Positions 17,483 through 26,477 of a stretch of 64,000 nt of DNA are shown here, piece by piece. Made by a program: the position numbers and the translations under genes. The number at the start of each line of letters is the position of its first letter. The first letter of the stretch is position 1. Where the stretch lies: NCBI RefSeq assembly GCF_001713355.1, contig NZ_CP016448.1, forward strand, positions 744,001 through 808,000, in the 5' to 3' direction. This DNA comes from Methyloversatilis sp. RAC08. GTDB taxonomy: Bacteria; Pseudomonadota; Gammaproteobacteria; Burkholderiales; Rhodocyclaceae. Under the pieces are notes generated by a model that saw nothing but the letters and a program-made list of their open reading frames with translations, did no database searches and had not been told where the DNA came from.

Positions 17483-18172
17483 ATGCTCAACGTCAAGGAT
17501 CTCCACGTTGCCTACGGTCAGAGCGAGGCCCTGCACGGCATTTCGTTCGAAGCGAACAGGAACGAGACGATCGCCATCATGGGCCGCAACGGCATGGGCA
17601 AGACCACGCTGTTCAAATCGCTGATCGGCATCCTGCCGATCAAGAGCGGCCACATCGAAGTCGCCGGCAAGGAAGTGTCCAAGGACGAAAGCTACAAGCG
17701 CGTCGCCAAGGGCATCGCCTACGTGCCGCAGGGCCGCATGATTTTCCCGACGCTGACGGTCGAGGAAAACATCCACACCGGCCTGGAAAATGCCAAGGTC
17801 AAGAAGGTGCCGGAAGAGATCTACGCCCTGTTCCCGGTGCTGTGGGAAATGCGCAGCCGCAAGGGCGGCAACCTGTCCGGCGGCCAGCAGCAGCAGCTGG
17901 CCATCGCGCGCGCGCTGGTCACCGACCCCAAGGTGCTGCTGCTCGACGAACCGACCGAAGGCATCCAGCCCTCGATCATCAAGGACATCGCGAAGGCGCT
18001 GAACGAAATCCGCAAGCTGCGTGAAATCACCATCGTCGTGTCCGAGCAGGTCCTCAGTTTCGCAATGGATGTGGCCGACCGCCTGTTCGTCATCGAAGGC
18101 GGACGCCTTGTCCATGAAAGCACGCGCGCCGACACGGATACCGCGCGCATCAAGCAGTTCCTGTCCGTCTGA
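17483..18172 (+). CDS. urtE: Urea/amide ABC transporter ATPase UrtE
   Basis: A 229-residue LivF-type ABC ATPase with Walker A GRNGMGKTT, signature LSGGQQQQLAIARAL and Walker B VLLLDEPTEGIQPSI. The phrase IAYVPQGRMIFPTLTVEENI is characteristic of UrtE. The Walker B helix is followed by an unusual switch (VSEQVLSFA) with Gln in place of His, as is common in this family. It completes the five-gene transporter and is followed 38 bases later by the formamidase gene. Confidence 0.93.
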   Translation: MLNVKDLHVAYGQSEALHGISFEANRNETIAIMGRNGMGKTTLFKSLIGILPIKSGHIEVAGKEVSKDESYKRVAKGIAYVPQGRMIFPTLTVEENIHTGLENAKVKKVPEEIYALFPVLWEMRSRKGGNLSGGQQQQLAIARALVTDPKVLLLDEPTEGIQPSIIKDIAKALNEIRKLREITIVVSEQVLSFAMDVADRLFVIEGGRLVHESTRADTDTARIKQFLSV

Positions 18173-18210
18173 GTGCCCACCATCCGCCCACACATCCAAA
18201 GGAGATCAAC

Positions 18211-19440
18211 ATGGCCGAGACCCTGATCAAGGTTGACCTGAAGCAGTCGCCGTACGAGAACGACATGGTGCACAACCGCTGGCACCCCGACATCCCCATC
18301 GTCGCATGGGTCAAGCCGGGTGACGATTTCAAGATCGAAACCTACGACTGGACCGGCGGTTTCATCCAGAACAACGACAGCGCGGACGACGTGCGCGACA
18401 TCGACCTGACGACGGTGCACTTCCTGTCCGGTCCGATCGGCGTCGAAGGCTGCGAGCCGGGCGACCTGCTGGTGGTCGACATCCTGGACATCGGTGCCAA
18501 GGAAGACAGCCTGTGGGGCTTCAACGGCTTCTTCTCGAAGAAGAACGGCGGCGGCTTCCTGACCGAGCACTTCCCGGAAGCCCAGAAGTCGATCTGGGAC
18601 ATCAAGGGCATGTTCACCGAATCGCGCCACGTGCCGGGCGTCAAGTACGCCGGCCTGATCCACCCGGGTCTGATCGGCTGCCTGCCGGACCCGAAGCTGC
18701 TGGCCGACTGGAACGAGCGCGAAATCGATTTCATCAACACCGAGCCGGACCGCGTGCCGCCGCTGGGCTGCCCGCCGTGCGCACCGACCGCGCACATGGG
18801 CCGCCTGAAGGGCGAGGCGCGCGACAAGGCGGCTGCCGAAGCCGCCCGCACCGTGCCGCCGCGCGAGCACGGCGGCAACTGCGACATCAAGGATCTGTCG
18901 CGCGGCTCGCGCATCTACTTCCCGGTCTATGTGAAGGGCGGCGGCCTGTCGATGGGCGACCTGCACTTCTCGCAGGGCGACGGCGAAATCACCTTCTGCG
19001 GCGCCATCGAAATGGCCGGCTGGCTGCATCTGCGGGTGAGCATCATCAAGGACGGCATGAAGAAGTACGCCATCAAGAACCCGATCTTCAAGCCAAGCCC
19101 GATCACGCCCAAGTACGACGACTACCTGATCTTCGAAGGCATTTCGGTCGACGAGCAGGGCAAGCAGCACTACCTCGACGTGCATGTCGCGTACCGCCAG
19201 GCCTGCCTGAATGCCATCGAATACCTGAAGAAATTCGGCTACTCGGGCGCACAGGCCTATTCGATCCTCGGTACGGCACCGGTTCAGGGCCACATCAGCG
19301 GCGTGGTCGACATTCCGAACGCCTGCGCCACGCTGTGGCTGCCGACCGACATTTTCGACTTCGACATCATGCCGAACGAAGCCGGTCCGGTGAAGTTCAT
19401 CGACGGCAGCATCCAGATGCCGCTGTCGCCGGATCTCTGA
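18211..19440 (+). CDS. fmdA: Formamidase
   Basis: A 409-residue formamidase of the FmdA/AmdA acetamidase family, which hydrolyses formamide to formate and ammonia in the cytoplasm. Characteristic strings include HNRWHPDIPIVAWVKPGDDF, GPIGVEGCEPGDLLVVDILDIG and HPGLIGCLPDP, then REHGGNCDIKDLSRGSRIYFPVYVKGGGLSMGDLHFSQGDGE, each quoted here only in part of the family core. Length fits FmdA. A strong AAAGGAG site precedes the ATG. Placed behind the urt transporter, it links uptake of formamide to hydrolysis; formamide can arise inside the cell or be imported. Confidence 0.93.
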   Translation: MAETLIKVDLKQSPYENDMVHNRWHPDIPIVAWVKPGDDFKIETYDWTGGFIQNNDSADDVRDIDLTTVHFLSGPIGVEGCEPGDLLVVDILDIGAKEDSLWGFNGFFSKKNGGGFLTEHFPEAQKSIWDIKGMFTESRHVPGVKYAGLIHPGLIGCLPDPKLLADWNEREIDFINTEPDRVPPLGCPPCAPTAHMGRLKGEARDKAAAEAARTVPPREHGGNCDIKDLSRGSRIYFPVYVKGGGLSMGDLHFSQGDGEITFCGAIEMAGWLHLRVSIIKDGMKKYAIKNPIFKPSPITPKYDDYLIFEGISVDEQGKQHYLDVHVAYRQACLNAIEYLKKFGYSGAQAYSILGTAPVQGHISGVVDIPNACATLWLPTDIFDFDIMPNEAGPVKFIDGSIQMPLSPDL

Positions 19441-19450
19441 GGCCGCCGCC

Positions 19451-19780
19451 ATGCCGACCTACGACTATCAGTGCGAGGCGCATGGCGGATTTTCCGCCCT
19501 GCGCAGCATCGCCCAGCGCGACGCCGCCTGCCTGTGCCCGGAGTGCGGTTCGCCCGCGCAGCGGGTGCTGGTGACGGCACCGTCCTTCGCCGACATGCCG
19601 CACGAGACCCGCTTCGCACACGCCACCAACGAACGCAGCCGCCATGAACCCGTACTTGCCAGCCGCAAGCACGGTCCCGGGTGTTCGTGCTGCAGCAGCA
19701 AACCCAGCCGAACGACCGCGGTAGGCAAGGACGGATCGAAGGCTTTCCCCACCAAACGTCCCTGGATGATCAGTCACTGA
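19451..19780 (+). CDS. fmdB: FmdB family zinc-ribbon protein
   Basis: A 109-residue protein. It opens with the FmdB signature MPTYDYQCEAHGGF and carries a zinc ribbon built from Cys8 and the CPECGSPAQRVL knuckle. A distal CSCCSS cluster (about residues 83-88) is extra. FmdB was named from the formamidase cluster of Methylophilus and is thought to be regulatory; its mechanism is not established. It starts 10 bases after fmdA. Confidence 0.85.
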   Translation: MPTYDYQCEAHGGFSALRSIAQRDAACLCPECGSPAQRVLVTAPSFADMPHETRFAHATNERSRHEPVLASRKHGPGCSCCSSKPSRTTAVGKDGSKAFPTKRPWMISH

Positions 19781-19848
19781 TTGCCGGGTTTTCGTAACCA
19801 GCCCCCTCCACCTTCAACTTGCACTTCAACAACCGGGAGTCCTGCACC

Positions 19849-21015
19849 ATGAAAAGCACCCTCAAAAACCGTCTGCGGAGCCTGTCATCCGTCCCGCGCC
19901 TCGGCGCGCTCGCCGTTGCACTGGCCACGGCCGGCACCGCCAACGCCGGCGTGACCGTATCCGGCCCCGGCGAAAGCTATCTCACGCTTGGTCTGTGGAT
20001 GCGTACGTCCTTCACCAGCGCGGATGACGGCGCCCCGAACGGCACGTCGCGCTCGAAGGATTTCGCGGTCGATTCCATCCGTATCATCACCAGCGGCAAG
20101 ATCACCAAGCAGATCGGCGGCATGGTGAATTTCGAGCGCCAGTCAGACGAATCGATGCGCCTGCTCGACGTGGTCGCCCAGTTCGAACTGATGGACGGCC
20201 TCAACCTGTGGTTCGGCCGCATGCTGCCGCCGACCGACCGTGCCAACCTCGCCGGCCCGTACTTCGCCAACGTGTGGGAATACCCGATGGTGTCGCAGTA
20301 CCCGAACGCCTTCACCGGTCGTGACGACGGCGCGCTGCTGTGGGGCAATGTGCTCGGCGGCAAGCTGCTGTACGCCCTCGGCGCCTACCAGGGCAAGAAC
20401 CGCGGCGCCGGTCTGTCGAACGACTCCGACAAGCTGCTGTACGCCGGTCGTCTGGCTTACAGCTTCTGGGATCCGGAACTGGGCTACTACGGCACCAACA
20501 CCTACTACGGCGGCAAGGAAATCCTGACCATCGGCGCAGCTGTCCAGACGCAGAAGAACGGTGTCGGCATCGCCGGTGCATCGGGTGATTACACGGCGTG
20601 GAACATCGATGCGCTGATGGAAACCAAGTTCTCGAACGGCGGCGTGCTGACGCTCGAAGGCGCCTACTACGATTACGACACCGATGGCGTGGCCGACACC
20701 GGTCCGGCGGTCGCTGCGGCCTGCGGTCTGGTCAATGTCAACAACTGCGGTGGCGCAACCGAAGGCGAAGCCTACCTGCTGACGGCCGCCTACCTGATTC
20801 CGGGCAAGTTCGGCATCGGCCAGTTCCAGCCCTACTACCGCTACCAGGAATTCGATCCGCAAGGCGGTTCCAAGGCCGACCAGTGGGATCTGGGCGTGAC
20901 CTACGTGATGGCCGGCCACAACGCGCGCATCACCGCGGTGTATTCGGACATGGATCCGGGCGGCGCAGCCCAGTCGATCGACAAGTTCATCGTCGGCGTG
21001 CAGCTGATGTATTGA
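19849..21015 (+). CDS. fmdC: FmdC-type outer-membrane porin (copy 1)
   Basis: A 388-residue beta-barrel porin with an N-terminal signal peptide (about 1-33, cleavage near TANAG). The barrel is rich in alternating aromatic strands and ends with the aromatic C-terminal residue (VGVQLMY) needed for outer-membrane assembly. It resembles the amide/urea porin FmdC found with formamidase genes. A second, clearly related copy is at 35308-36441: both contain GPYFANVWEYPMVS and YQGKNRG-like or FQGKNRG stretches and end GLQLMY/GVQLMY. It closes the urt-fmd operon and is followed by a strong terminator. Confidence 0.85.
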   Translation: MKSTLKNRLRSLSSVPRLGALAVALATAGTANAGVTVSGPGESYLTLGLWMRTSFTSADDGAPNGTSRSKDFAVDSIRIITSGKITKQIGGMVNFERQSDESMRLLDVVAQFELMDGLNLWFGRMLPPTDRANLAGPYFANVWEYPMVSQYPNAFTGRDDGALLWGNVLGGKLLYALGAYQGKNRGAGLSNDSDKLLYAGRLAYSFWDPELGYYGTNTYYGGKEILTIGAAVQTQKNGVGIAGASGDYTAWNIDALMETKFSNGGVLTLEGAYYDYDTDGVADTGPAVAAACGLVNVNNCGGATEGEAYLLTAAYLIPGKFGIGQFQPYYRYQEFDPQGGSKADQWDLGVTYVMAGHNARITAVYSDMDPGGAAQSIDKFIVGVQLMY

Positions 21016-21024
21016 TCCGGTAAC

Positions 21025-21088
21025 GACCCGGCCGCACTGCGCGCCGGGTCGCTTCCGCTTCAGGGGCACGCTCAGGCGTGCCCCTTTT
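21025..21088. terminator. Two hairpins between porin and ureD (convergent terminator)
   Basis: Arms 21025-21032 and 21043-21050 (GACCCGGC/GCCGGGTC) form a first stem. Arms 21063-21071 and 21076-21084 (GGGGCACGC/GCGTGCCCC) with loop TCAG and a TTTT run form an intrinsic terminator for the plus-strand operon. The ureD stop on the other strand begins four bases later. Confidence 0.8.
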
Positions 21089-21091
21089 CGT

Positions 21092-21886
21092 TTACGGCTG
21101 CAATGACCCAAGCGCGGCGACGCGCGCCGCGGCCATCGCCTTGCCGACCACGATCGCATCGGCACCGAGCGCACGGAACACCCACCCGGCTTCGCCCGGC
21201 AGCGCCGAGGCCCCGGCATACAGCCCTTCGCCAGAGATCGCGCGCAGCGCGTCCGGCAAGCCGGCGCATGCAGTCTGAGTCAGTATCCAGAGGCTACCCT
21301 GCACGCTGAACCCACCCGATACGCCGGGTTGCGCAGCGAGCCAGTCAGCGCCACGGATGCGCATCCGTTCGCGCGCCAGCAGCCGAGCGTCGCGGCCGGT
21401 GATGTCGATCGCCGTATCGATCAGCGCGAATGGCGCACCGCAGGCCGTCGGGTCGTGCGCGAGATAGGTTTCCGACACCAGCACGAGGGCACCCTCACCC
21501 AGCTTGACGCCGATGCGGGTATGCAGATGACTGCCCGGAAAAAGGATCTGCGGCGCCTGCAGATACTCGACCCGCGCGCCAGCACCGGCATCGATGTCGA
21601 CGGTCTGCGTCGCGCAGCCGCCGCGCATGGTGTGCACGATGGTCGATGCGGGCGTCGCCACATGCGCACGCGCACCCGACGCCACGGCAATGCGCCCGGT
21701 CACCGTGTCGTGCTCGAACAAGCCGCCCGACACCGACTGCAGGAAGACCGTGCAGCGACCGCGATCGATCGGATCTGTATACAGCGCGCGGCCGACATGC
21801 ACCGGGTAACGAACGTATTGCCGGGCAACGAAGCTGCGACCTTCCGCCGAAGCGAAATCCAGCTCGAAGCTGTGGCGTTCAGTCAA
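21092..21886 (-). CDS. ureD: Urease accessory protein UreD (UreH)
   Basis: A 264-residue UreD, which binds apo-urease with UreF and UreG so that nickel can be delivered. Family features are the N-terminal [29 protein letters not shown], the [14 protein letters not shown] segment, and [13 protein letters not shown], a UreD core. I place the start at TTG 21886: it lies eight bases inside the end of ureG, follows a GGAG site and gives the usual N-terminus. Upstream in-frame starts to 21937 only add ureG-overlapping sequence. It is the last gene of the urease operon. Confidence 0.88.
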   Translation of the reverse strand: MTERHSFELDFASAEGRSFVARQYVRYPVHVGRALYTDPIDRGRCTVFLQSVSGGLFEHDTVTGRIAVASGARAHVATPASTIVHTMRGGCATQTVDIDAGAGARVEYLQAPQILFPGSHLHTRIGVKLGEGALVLVSETYLAHDPTACGAPFALIDTAIDITGRDARLLARERMRIRGADWLAAQPGVSGGFSVQGSLWILTQTACAGLPDALRAISGEGLYAGASALPGEAGWVFRALGADAIVVGKAMAAARVAALGSLQP

Positions 21887-22520
21887 ACAGAACTCCGCGC
21901 ACGATGGCATCGACCACCGCATCGACGCCTTCGCCACTGGCGCAGTTGGTGAGCAGGGTCGGCTTGCCGGCCCGCACCTCTTCGGCTTCGCGCGTCATGC
22001 GCGCCAGGTCCACGCGCACGAATGGCGCCAGGTCGGTCTTGTTGATGACCAGCAGGTCGCACTGCAGGACGCCCAGACCGCGCTTGCGCGGAATGTCGTC
22101 GCCGCCCGCGACATCGATGACGAACAGCCAGTAATCGACCAGGTCGAGCGAGAACGACGACGCCAGATTGTCGCCGCCACTTTCCACCAGAATCAGTTCC
22201 AGGCCCGGAAAGGTCCGGTCAAGTTCATCGGCCGCGGCGAGGTTGAGCGTCGGGTCTTCGCGTATCGCGGTGTGCGGACAGGCGCCGGTTTCGACCGCCA
22301 GCACGCGCTCCGGCGCGATGATGCCGCTGCGCCGGATGCGTTCGGCGTCTTCCGCGGTCACCAGATCATTGGTGATGACGGCGATATCGGTACCGCGTGC
22401 AATGAAGCGCGGAATGAGCTGTTCGAGCAGCGCCGTCTTGCCCGATCCGACCGGGCCGCCGACACCGACACGCGCCGCACCGCGCGGCTTCGCATACTGC
22501 AGGGGCATGACCGATGACAT
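21879..22520 (-). CDS. ureG: Urease accessory GTPase UreG
   Basis: A 213-residue SIMIBI-class GTPase that powers nickel insertion into urease. It has the P-loop [17 protein letters not shown], the metal-binding CPH motif in [31 protein letters not shown], and NKTDLAPFV for guanine recognition. Length is normal for UreG. It starts six bases after the end of ureC. Confidence 0.96.
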   Translation of the reverse strand: MSSVMPLQYAKPRGAARVGVGGPVGSGKTALLEQLIPRFIARGTDIAVITNDLVTAEDAERIRRSGIIAPERVLAVETGACPHTAIREDPTLNLAAADELDRTFPGLELILVESGGDNLASSFSLDLVDYWLFVIDVAGGDDIPRKRGLGVLQCDLLVINKTDLAPFVRVDLARMTREAEEVRAGKPTLLTNCASGEGVDAVVDAIVRGVLFD

Positions 22521-22526
22521 ACGGGG

Positions 22527-24239
22527 CTACCTCATCATGTAAAGGCGATTCAGCGGCACGTGGGTCGCCGGCGCGCAGCCGATCACGTGGTTGTCGACGC
22601 TGACTTCGAAGGTTTGCGGATTGACCGTGATGTTCGGCAGCGTGCCGTTGCGCACCATGTCGGCCTTGGTCAAGGTGCGCGTGCCGTGCACCGGCAGCAG
22701 TGCCTTGTGCAGATCGAGCCGCCCCTCGAGGTCGCGGCCGAGCGAAGCGGCGCAGACGAAGTTGGCCGACAGCGCCTGCGGTGCGCGGCCGAAGGCGCCC
22801 CACTGCGGTCGCATGATGAGCGGCTCGCAGGTCATCAGCGACGCAGCCGAATCGCCCATCGCGCCATAGGCGATGAAACCGCCCTTGACGACGATTTCCG
22901 GCTTGATGCCGAAGAAGGCGGGACGCCACAGCACGATGTCGGCCAGCTTGCCGGGTTCCAGCGATCCGACGTGCTGATCCACGCCGAAGGAGCGCGCCGC
23001 GTTGATCGTGTACTTCGCGATGTAGCGCAGGATGCGTTCGTTGTCGGCGCCGCGCGTGCGCTCCTCCGGCAGGCGGCCGAACTGGTCCTTCATCTTGCTG
23101 GCCAGTTGCCAGGTGCGGCAGATCACTTCATTGATGCGCCCCATGCCCTGGCTGTCGGAGCCCAGCATCGAGATCGCACCCATGTCGTGCAGCACGTCTT
23201 CGGCGGCAATGGTCTGCGCGCGGATGCGGCTTTCGGCGAACGCCACGTCCTCCGGCACGGCCGGGTTCAGGTGATGGCACACCATGATCATGTCGAGGTG
23301 TTCGTCGAAGGTGTTCACCGTGTAGGGGTTGGTCGGATTGGTCGATGACGGCAGGCAGTTGGCCTGGCCGACGACGCTGATCACGTCCGGCGCATGACCG
23401 CCGCCGGCGCCCTCGGTGTGATACATGTGGATGGTGCGGCCTTTGGTCGCCGCCAGCGTGTCTTCGAGAAAACCGGATTCGTTCAGCGTGTCGGTGTGCA
23501 GCTGCACCTGGAAATCCATGTCGTCGGCGACCGACAGGCAGGTGTCGATGGTGGCCGGCGTGGCCCCCCAGTCCTCGTGGATCTTCAGGCCGATGCAGCC
23601 GGCCTGCATCTGCTCGACCAGCGATTCCGGACGCGACGAATTGCCGCGGCCGAGAAAGCCGAAATTCATCGGCCATTGTTCCGACGCCTGCAGCATGCGC
23701 GCCACGTTCCATGCGCCGCCACAATCGATGCCGACCGTGATCGGGCCGAGCGAGCCGCCGAACATCGTCGTGATGCCGGACGCCAGCGCGTGCTCGACCA
23801 GTTGCGCCGAGTCGAAATGCACATGCACGTCGAGCCCGCCCGCCGTGGCGATCAGCCCTTCGCCATCGCGCACCGTCGTCGCGTTGCCGACCAGCAGCTG
23901 CGGATGCACGCCATCCATCACATGCGGATTGCCCGCCTTGCCGATGGCGACGATGCGCCCGTCCTTGATGCCGATGTCGCCCTTGACGATGCCGACCACC
24001 GCGTCGATCACCACGACATTGCTGATCAGCATGTCGAGTGCGCCCTGCGCCGAGGTCAGCCCGCCCATCATGCCCAGCCCGTCGCGCAGCGTCTTGCCAC
24101 CGCCGTGCAGGCATTCGTCGCCGGGTACGGCGAAGTCGTGTTCGATTTCGGCCAGCAGCGAGGTGTCGCCCAGACGCACCATGTCGCCCTGGGTCGGTCC
24201 GTACATCGCCGCATAGTCGCGACGGGTCAGCCATGCCAT
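22527..24239 (-). CDS. ureC: Urease catalytic subunit UreC (alpha)
   Basis: A 570-residue urease catalytic subunit, which hydrolyses urea to ammonia and carbamate at a dinuclear nickel centre. Visible active-site elements are GGLDVHVHF (HxH ligands; HVH in place of the more usual HIH), the carbamylated lysine in [20 protein letters not shown], the mobile-flap MVCHHL histidines, and [10 protein letters not shown] with the aspartate ligand. Full length. It follows the fused gamma-beta gene by 33 bases and probably assembles with it as an (AB-C) complex of the Helicobacter type. Confidence 0.96.
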   Translation of the reverse strand: MAWLTRRDYAAMYGPTQGDMVRLGDTSLLAEIEHDFAVPGDECLHGGGKTLRDGLGMMGGLTSAQGALDMLISNVVVIDAVVGIVKGDIGIKDGRIVAIGKAGNPHVMDGVHPQLLVGNATTVRDGEGLIATAGGLDVHVHFDSAQLVEHALASGITTMFGGSLGPITVGIDCGGAWNVARMLQASEQWPMNFGFLGRGNSSRPESLVEQMQAGCIGLKIHEDWGATPATIDTCLSVADDMDFQVQLHTDTLNESGFLEDTLAATKGRTIHMYHTEGAGGGHAPDVISVVGQANCLPSSTNPTNPYTVNTFDEHLDMIMVCHHLNPAVPEDVAFAESRIRAQTIAAEDVLHDMGAISMLGSDSQGMGRINEVICRTWQLASKMKDQFGRLPEERTRGADNERILRYIAKYTINAARSFGVDQHVGSLEPGKLADIVLWRPAFFGIKPEIVVKGGFIAYGAMGDSAASLMTCEPLIMRPQWGAFGRAPQALSANFVCAASLGRDLEGRLDLHKALLPVHGTRTLTKADMVRNGTLPNITVNPQTFEVSVDNHVIGCAPATHVPLNRLYMMR

Positions 24240-24272
24240 GTCAATTCTCCCGGCAGTTCTTGTTCATGTCGG

Positions 24273-24983
24273 TCATGCCCCCCTGAAGCCGGCCTGCCGC
24301 GCGCGCACCAGCGCATCGGCCAGGCCGGCCTCGGTGTTGCTCGCGCCTTCGGTCAGCCGGTTCAGGCCGAACACCTCGCCCGTGCCACCGAAGGCGACCA
24401 GCGTGACTTCCTTCGATTCGCCCGGCTCGAAGCGAACGGCGGTGCCGGCTGCGATATCCAGATGCATGCCCCAAGCCAGCGCACGGTCGAAGTCGAGCGC
24501 GCGATTGACTTCGAAGAAATGGAAGTGACTGCCGATCTGTATCGGGCGATCTCCGGTATTGAGCGCTTTCAGCGTCGCGCTGCGGCGGCCTGCATTGACC
24601 TCGATGCTGCCTTCGGCTGGAATGATTTCTCCCGGTATGCGTGCGCGGCTGCCGCCGTTCGACATCTGTGCGCCGGGGCCGGGCCGTATCGGGTCATGCA
24701 CGGTCACCAGCTTGGTGCCGTCAGGAAAGCTGGCTTCGATCTGGATCATCGGCATCAGCGCCGCGACACCGGGCAGCACGTCGTCGGAATTCAGGATCTG
24801 CGAACCGAAGGCAATCATTTCCGCCACCGTGCGGCCGTCGCGCGCGCCTTCGAGAATCTCATCGACGATGAAGGCGATCGCCTCCGGGCAATTGAGCTTG
24901 AGCCCACGCGCACGTCGCCGCCGCGACAGTTCCGCCGCGTTGAAGATGGTCAGGCGTTCCAGTTCGGTCGGGGTCAGCAGCAT
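24273..24983 (-). CDS. ureAB: Fused urease gamma-beta subunit
   Basis: A 236-residue fusion. Residues 1-100 are the gamma subunit ([39 protein letters not shown]). Residues about 108-236 are the beta subunit ([51 protein letters not shown]). Most proteobacterial ureases have separate ureA and ureB genes; fusions are known in Helicobacter and some other lineages. Both halves look intact and the joint has no frameshift. There is an 82-base gap to ureF upstream. Confidence 0.95.
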   Translation of the reverse strand: MLLTPTELERLTIFNAAELSRRRRARGLKLNCPEAIAFIVDEILEGARDGRTVAEMIAFGSQILNSDDVLPGVAALMPMIQIEASFPDGTKLVTVHDPIRPGPGAQMSNGGSRARIPGEIIPAEGSIEVNAGRRSATLKALNTGDRPIQIGSHFHFFEVNRALDFDRALAWGMHLDIAAGTAVRFEPGESKEVTLVAFGGTGEVFGLNRLTEGASNTEAGLADALVRARQAGFRGA

Positions 24984-25065
24984 GTCGTGCTCCTTCGCAG
25001 TTCATTCATCCGGTCGGTCCCTGTGTATGGCGCCATCGGTACTCCAGTCGGCATTCAGATGGTCT

Positions 25066-25776
25066 TCAATTGGCAAACAGACGCGCGCTGCGCGCTTCGT
25101 GGCGCATGGCGGCGATATCGAGTGCAGGCGTGCCGCTGCTCATGTCCTCGCGCGCTGGCGGCGGCTGCGACAGCACGCCGGCAATGACCGGACGCATGCG
25201 GGTCAGCAGACGCTGGCCATCGACGTGCCCGATCATCCCCATGCGCAGCGCAGCACCGATGATCGACGTGCACAGCCCGCCCGCCGCCATGGCATCGCAA
25301 CTGCCCGCGGGCAACCGGTACGCCGCCCACAGTGCGCCCTGCACCACCGGCAGGTGGCCCGGGGCGTGCCCGCCGCGCACAGTTTCCAGATAGCGCTGCG
25401 CGCACGCGACGCCGAGATCGGCGTGCATGCGGAGCTGCGTGAAGCCGAGTCGGCGACTGGCTTCGCGCCAGCCGCGCGTCAGCGACATCGCTTCGCACAG
25501 GCGGTCGAGGTCGCACAGGACATCGAGCAAGGCCGGTGTGTCGCCGCACGCCGTGAAGGCCTGGTGCGCCAGCTGCATCAGCGGCCGGTCGAGGCCAGCC
25601 CAGCGATGGCTCACCTGCGCCTGCAGCAGACCGAACACCTGTTCCGCATTGCTGACCTGCACGTCCAGGCGCAGCGATTCCAGCCCCCACGAAAAGGCGG
25701 TGGCACCGCCGGGAAAGAAGCTGTCGGAAAACTGCAGCATCGCCAGCTGCTGGTCGATGCCTGAGTCAATGTGCAT
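25066..25776 (-). CDS. ureF: Urease accessory protein UreF
   Basis: A 236-residue all-helical UreF, which bridges UreG and UreD during urease maturation. Family features are LQFSDSFFPGGATAFSWGLESL at the N-terminus, and a mid-region with repeated helices ending GHLPVVQGALWAAYRLPAG. The start overlaps the end of ureE by 11 bases. No nickel transporter gene lies nearby. Confidence 0.92.
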   Translation of the reverse strand: MHIDSGIDQQLAMLQFSDSFFPGGATAFSWGLESLRLDVQVSNAEQVFGLLQAQVSHRWAGLDRPLMQLAHQAFTACGDTPALLDVLCDLDRLCEAMSLTRGWREASRRLGFTQLRMHADLGVACAQRYLETVRGGHAPGHLPVVQGALWAAYRLPAGSCDAMAAGGLCTSIIGAALRMGMIGHVDGQRLLTRMRPVIAGVLSQPPPAREDMSSGTPALDIAAMRHEARSARLFAN

Positions 25777-26293
25777 GCGGCACCGGGATGTAGCGCACGC
25801 CGCCAGGGCCGGCGGGCGGCGCAGGATGCGGGTCGGCGCTTGGCCCGGCCTCGTCGCACACCTGCACGCAACCCCGCTGGATCAGGTGGGCGAGGCGCTG
25901 CAGATAGGCTTCCCGCGGGCCGTCCAGTGCGATGCACAGGCGTTCGCCGTCGAACCTGACCTTCCAGTGCATGTTGCCCGCGAAGTAGCCAAGTTCGAGC
26001 GCGTCCGCCGCATTGCCGGCCTGCAGCACGAGCCAGTGCGGTTCGTCGAGCAGCACGAGCACGGCGCGATCGTCGTCGAGCCACAGCACGGAGCCGTTCT
26101 GCAGCGTGGCGTCGCGGTCCAGCATCAGCGCCACCACGCTGCCGCGGTCGGTCCGCAGCTGCTGTCGGCGGCGCGCCATGTCACTGCGCGAGAGGCGCAC
26201 CGTTTCCAGGCCGCCTCGATGTTCGATGTCATGCAGCCTGTCCGCCAGCGCGGCGTCTGCGGCGCAGCCCAGAATGGTGGTCACACGAAGCAT
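25766..26293 (-). CDS. ureE: Urease accessory nickel chaperone UreE
   Basis: A 175-residue UreE. The N-terminal peptide-binding domain (LETVRLSRSDMARRRQQLRTDRG) is followed by the metal-binding domain with the conserved AGNMHWKVRFDGERL-type region, seen here as YFAGNMHWKV. The C-terminus ends VPHAH, a very short His-containing tail compared with the His-rich tails of Klebsiella UreE. It is the first gene of the urease operon and probably has its own promoter in the 184-base gap upstream. Confidence 0.88.
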   Translation of the reverse strand: MLRVTTILGCAADAALADRLHDIEHRGGLETVRLSRSDMARRRQQLRTDRGSVVALMLDRDATLQNGSVLWLDDDRAVLVLLDEPHWLVLQAGNAADALELGYFAGNMHWKVRFDGERLCIALDGPREAYLQRLAHLIQRGCVQVCDEAGPSADPHPAPPAGPGGVRYIPVPHAH

Positions 26294-26477
26294 TGACGGG
26301 TCCGGTTCAAGATGGGATTAGCAAGTCGGGTAGCAAGTCGGCTTGACACATGTTCGAGAACACGCCGGTGCTGAAGGCACGTCACGTGCCCCCAGCGTGT
26401 GCCCGGAGCGCTGTTTGCCAACAACCCGCCGCCGAACGGCCGCACACCGTCCGACGGCGGGCGCAGCAACTACCCGC
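26294..26477. other. Intergenic region upstream of ureE with repeats
   Basis: It holds a GC-rich hairpin directly after the orphan urtA stop, two palindromes (TGTTC-GA-GAACA at 26351-26362 and GGCACGT-C-ACGTGCC at 26376-26390) and a tandem direct repeat TAGCAAGTCGG at 26319-26329 and 26331-26341. These may be operators for ureE. No clear -35/-10 pair reading toward ureE was found. Confidence 0.5.
26425..26461 (-). terminator. GC-rich hairpin after orphan urtA
   Basis: Arms CCCGCCG-T-CGGACGG and CCGTTCG-G-CGGCGGG (minus strand reading) can pair across a short loop starting 16 bases after the urtA stop. The following run is only GTTGTTGG, so it is a weak terminator or a processing/stability hairpin. 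Read-through into the urease operon is possible. Confidence 0.45.

Noticed and set aside
26319-26341. CRISPR-like repeat
   Set aside because: Just two copies of an 11-base sequence one base apart; there are no spacers or cas genes.
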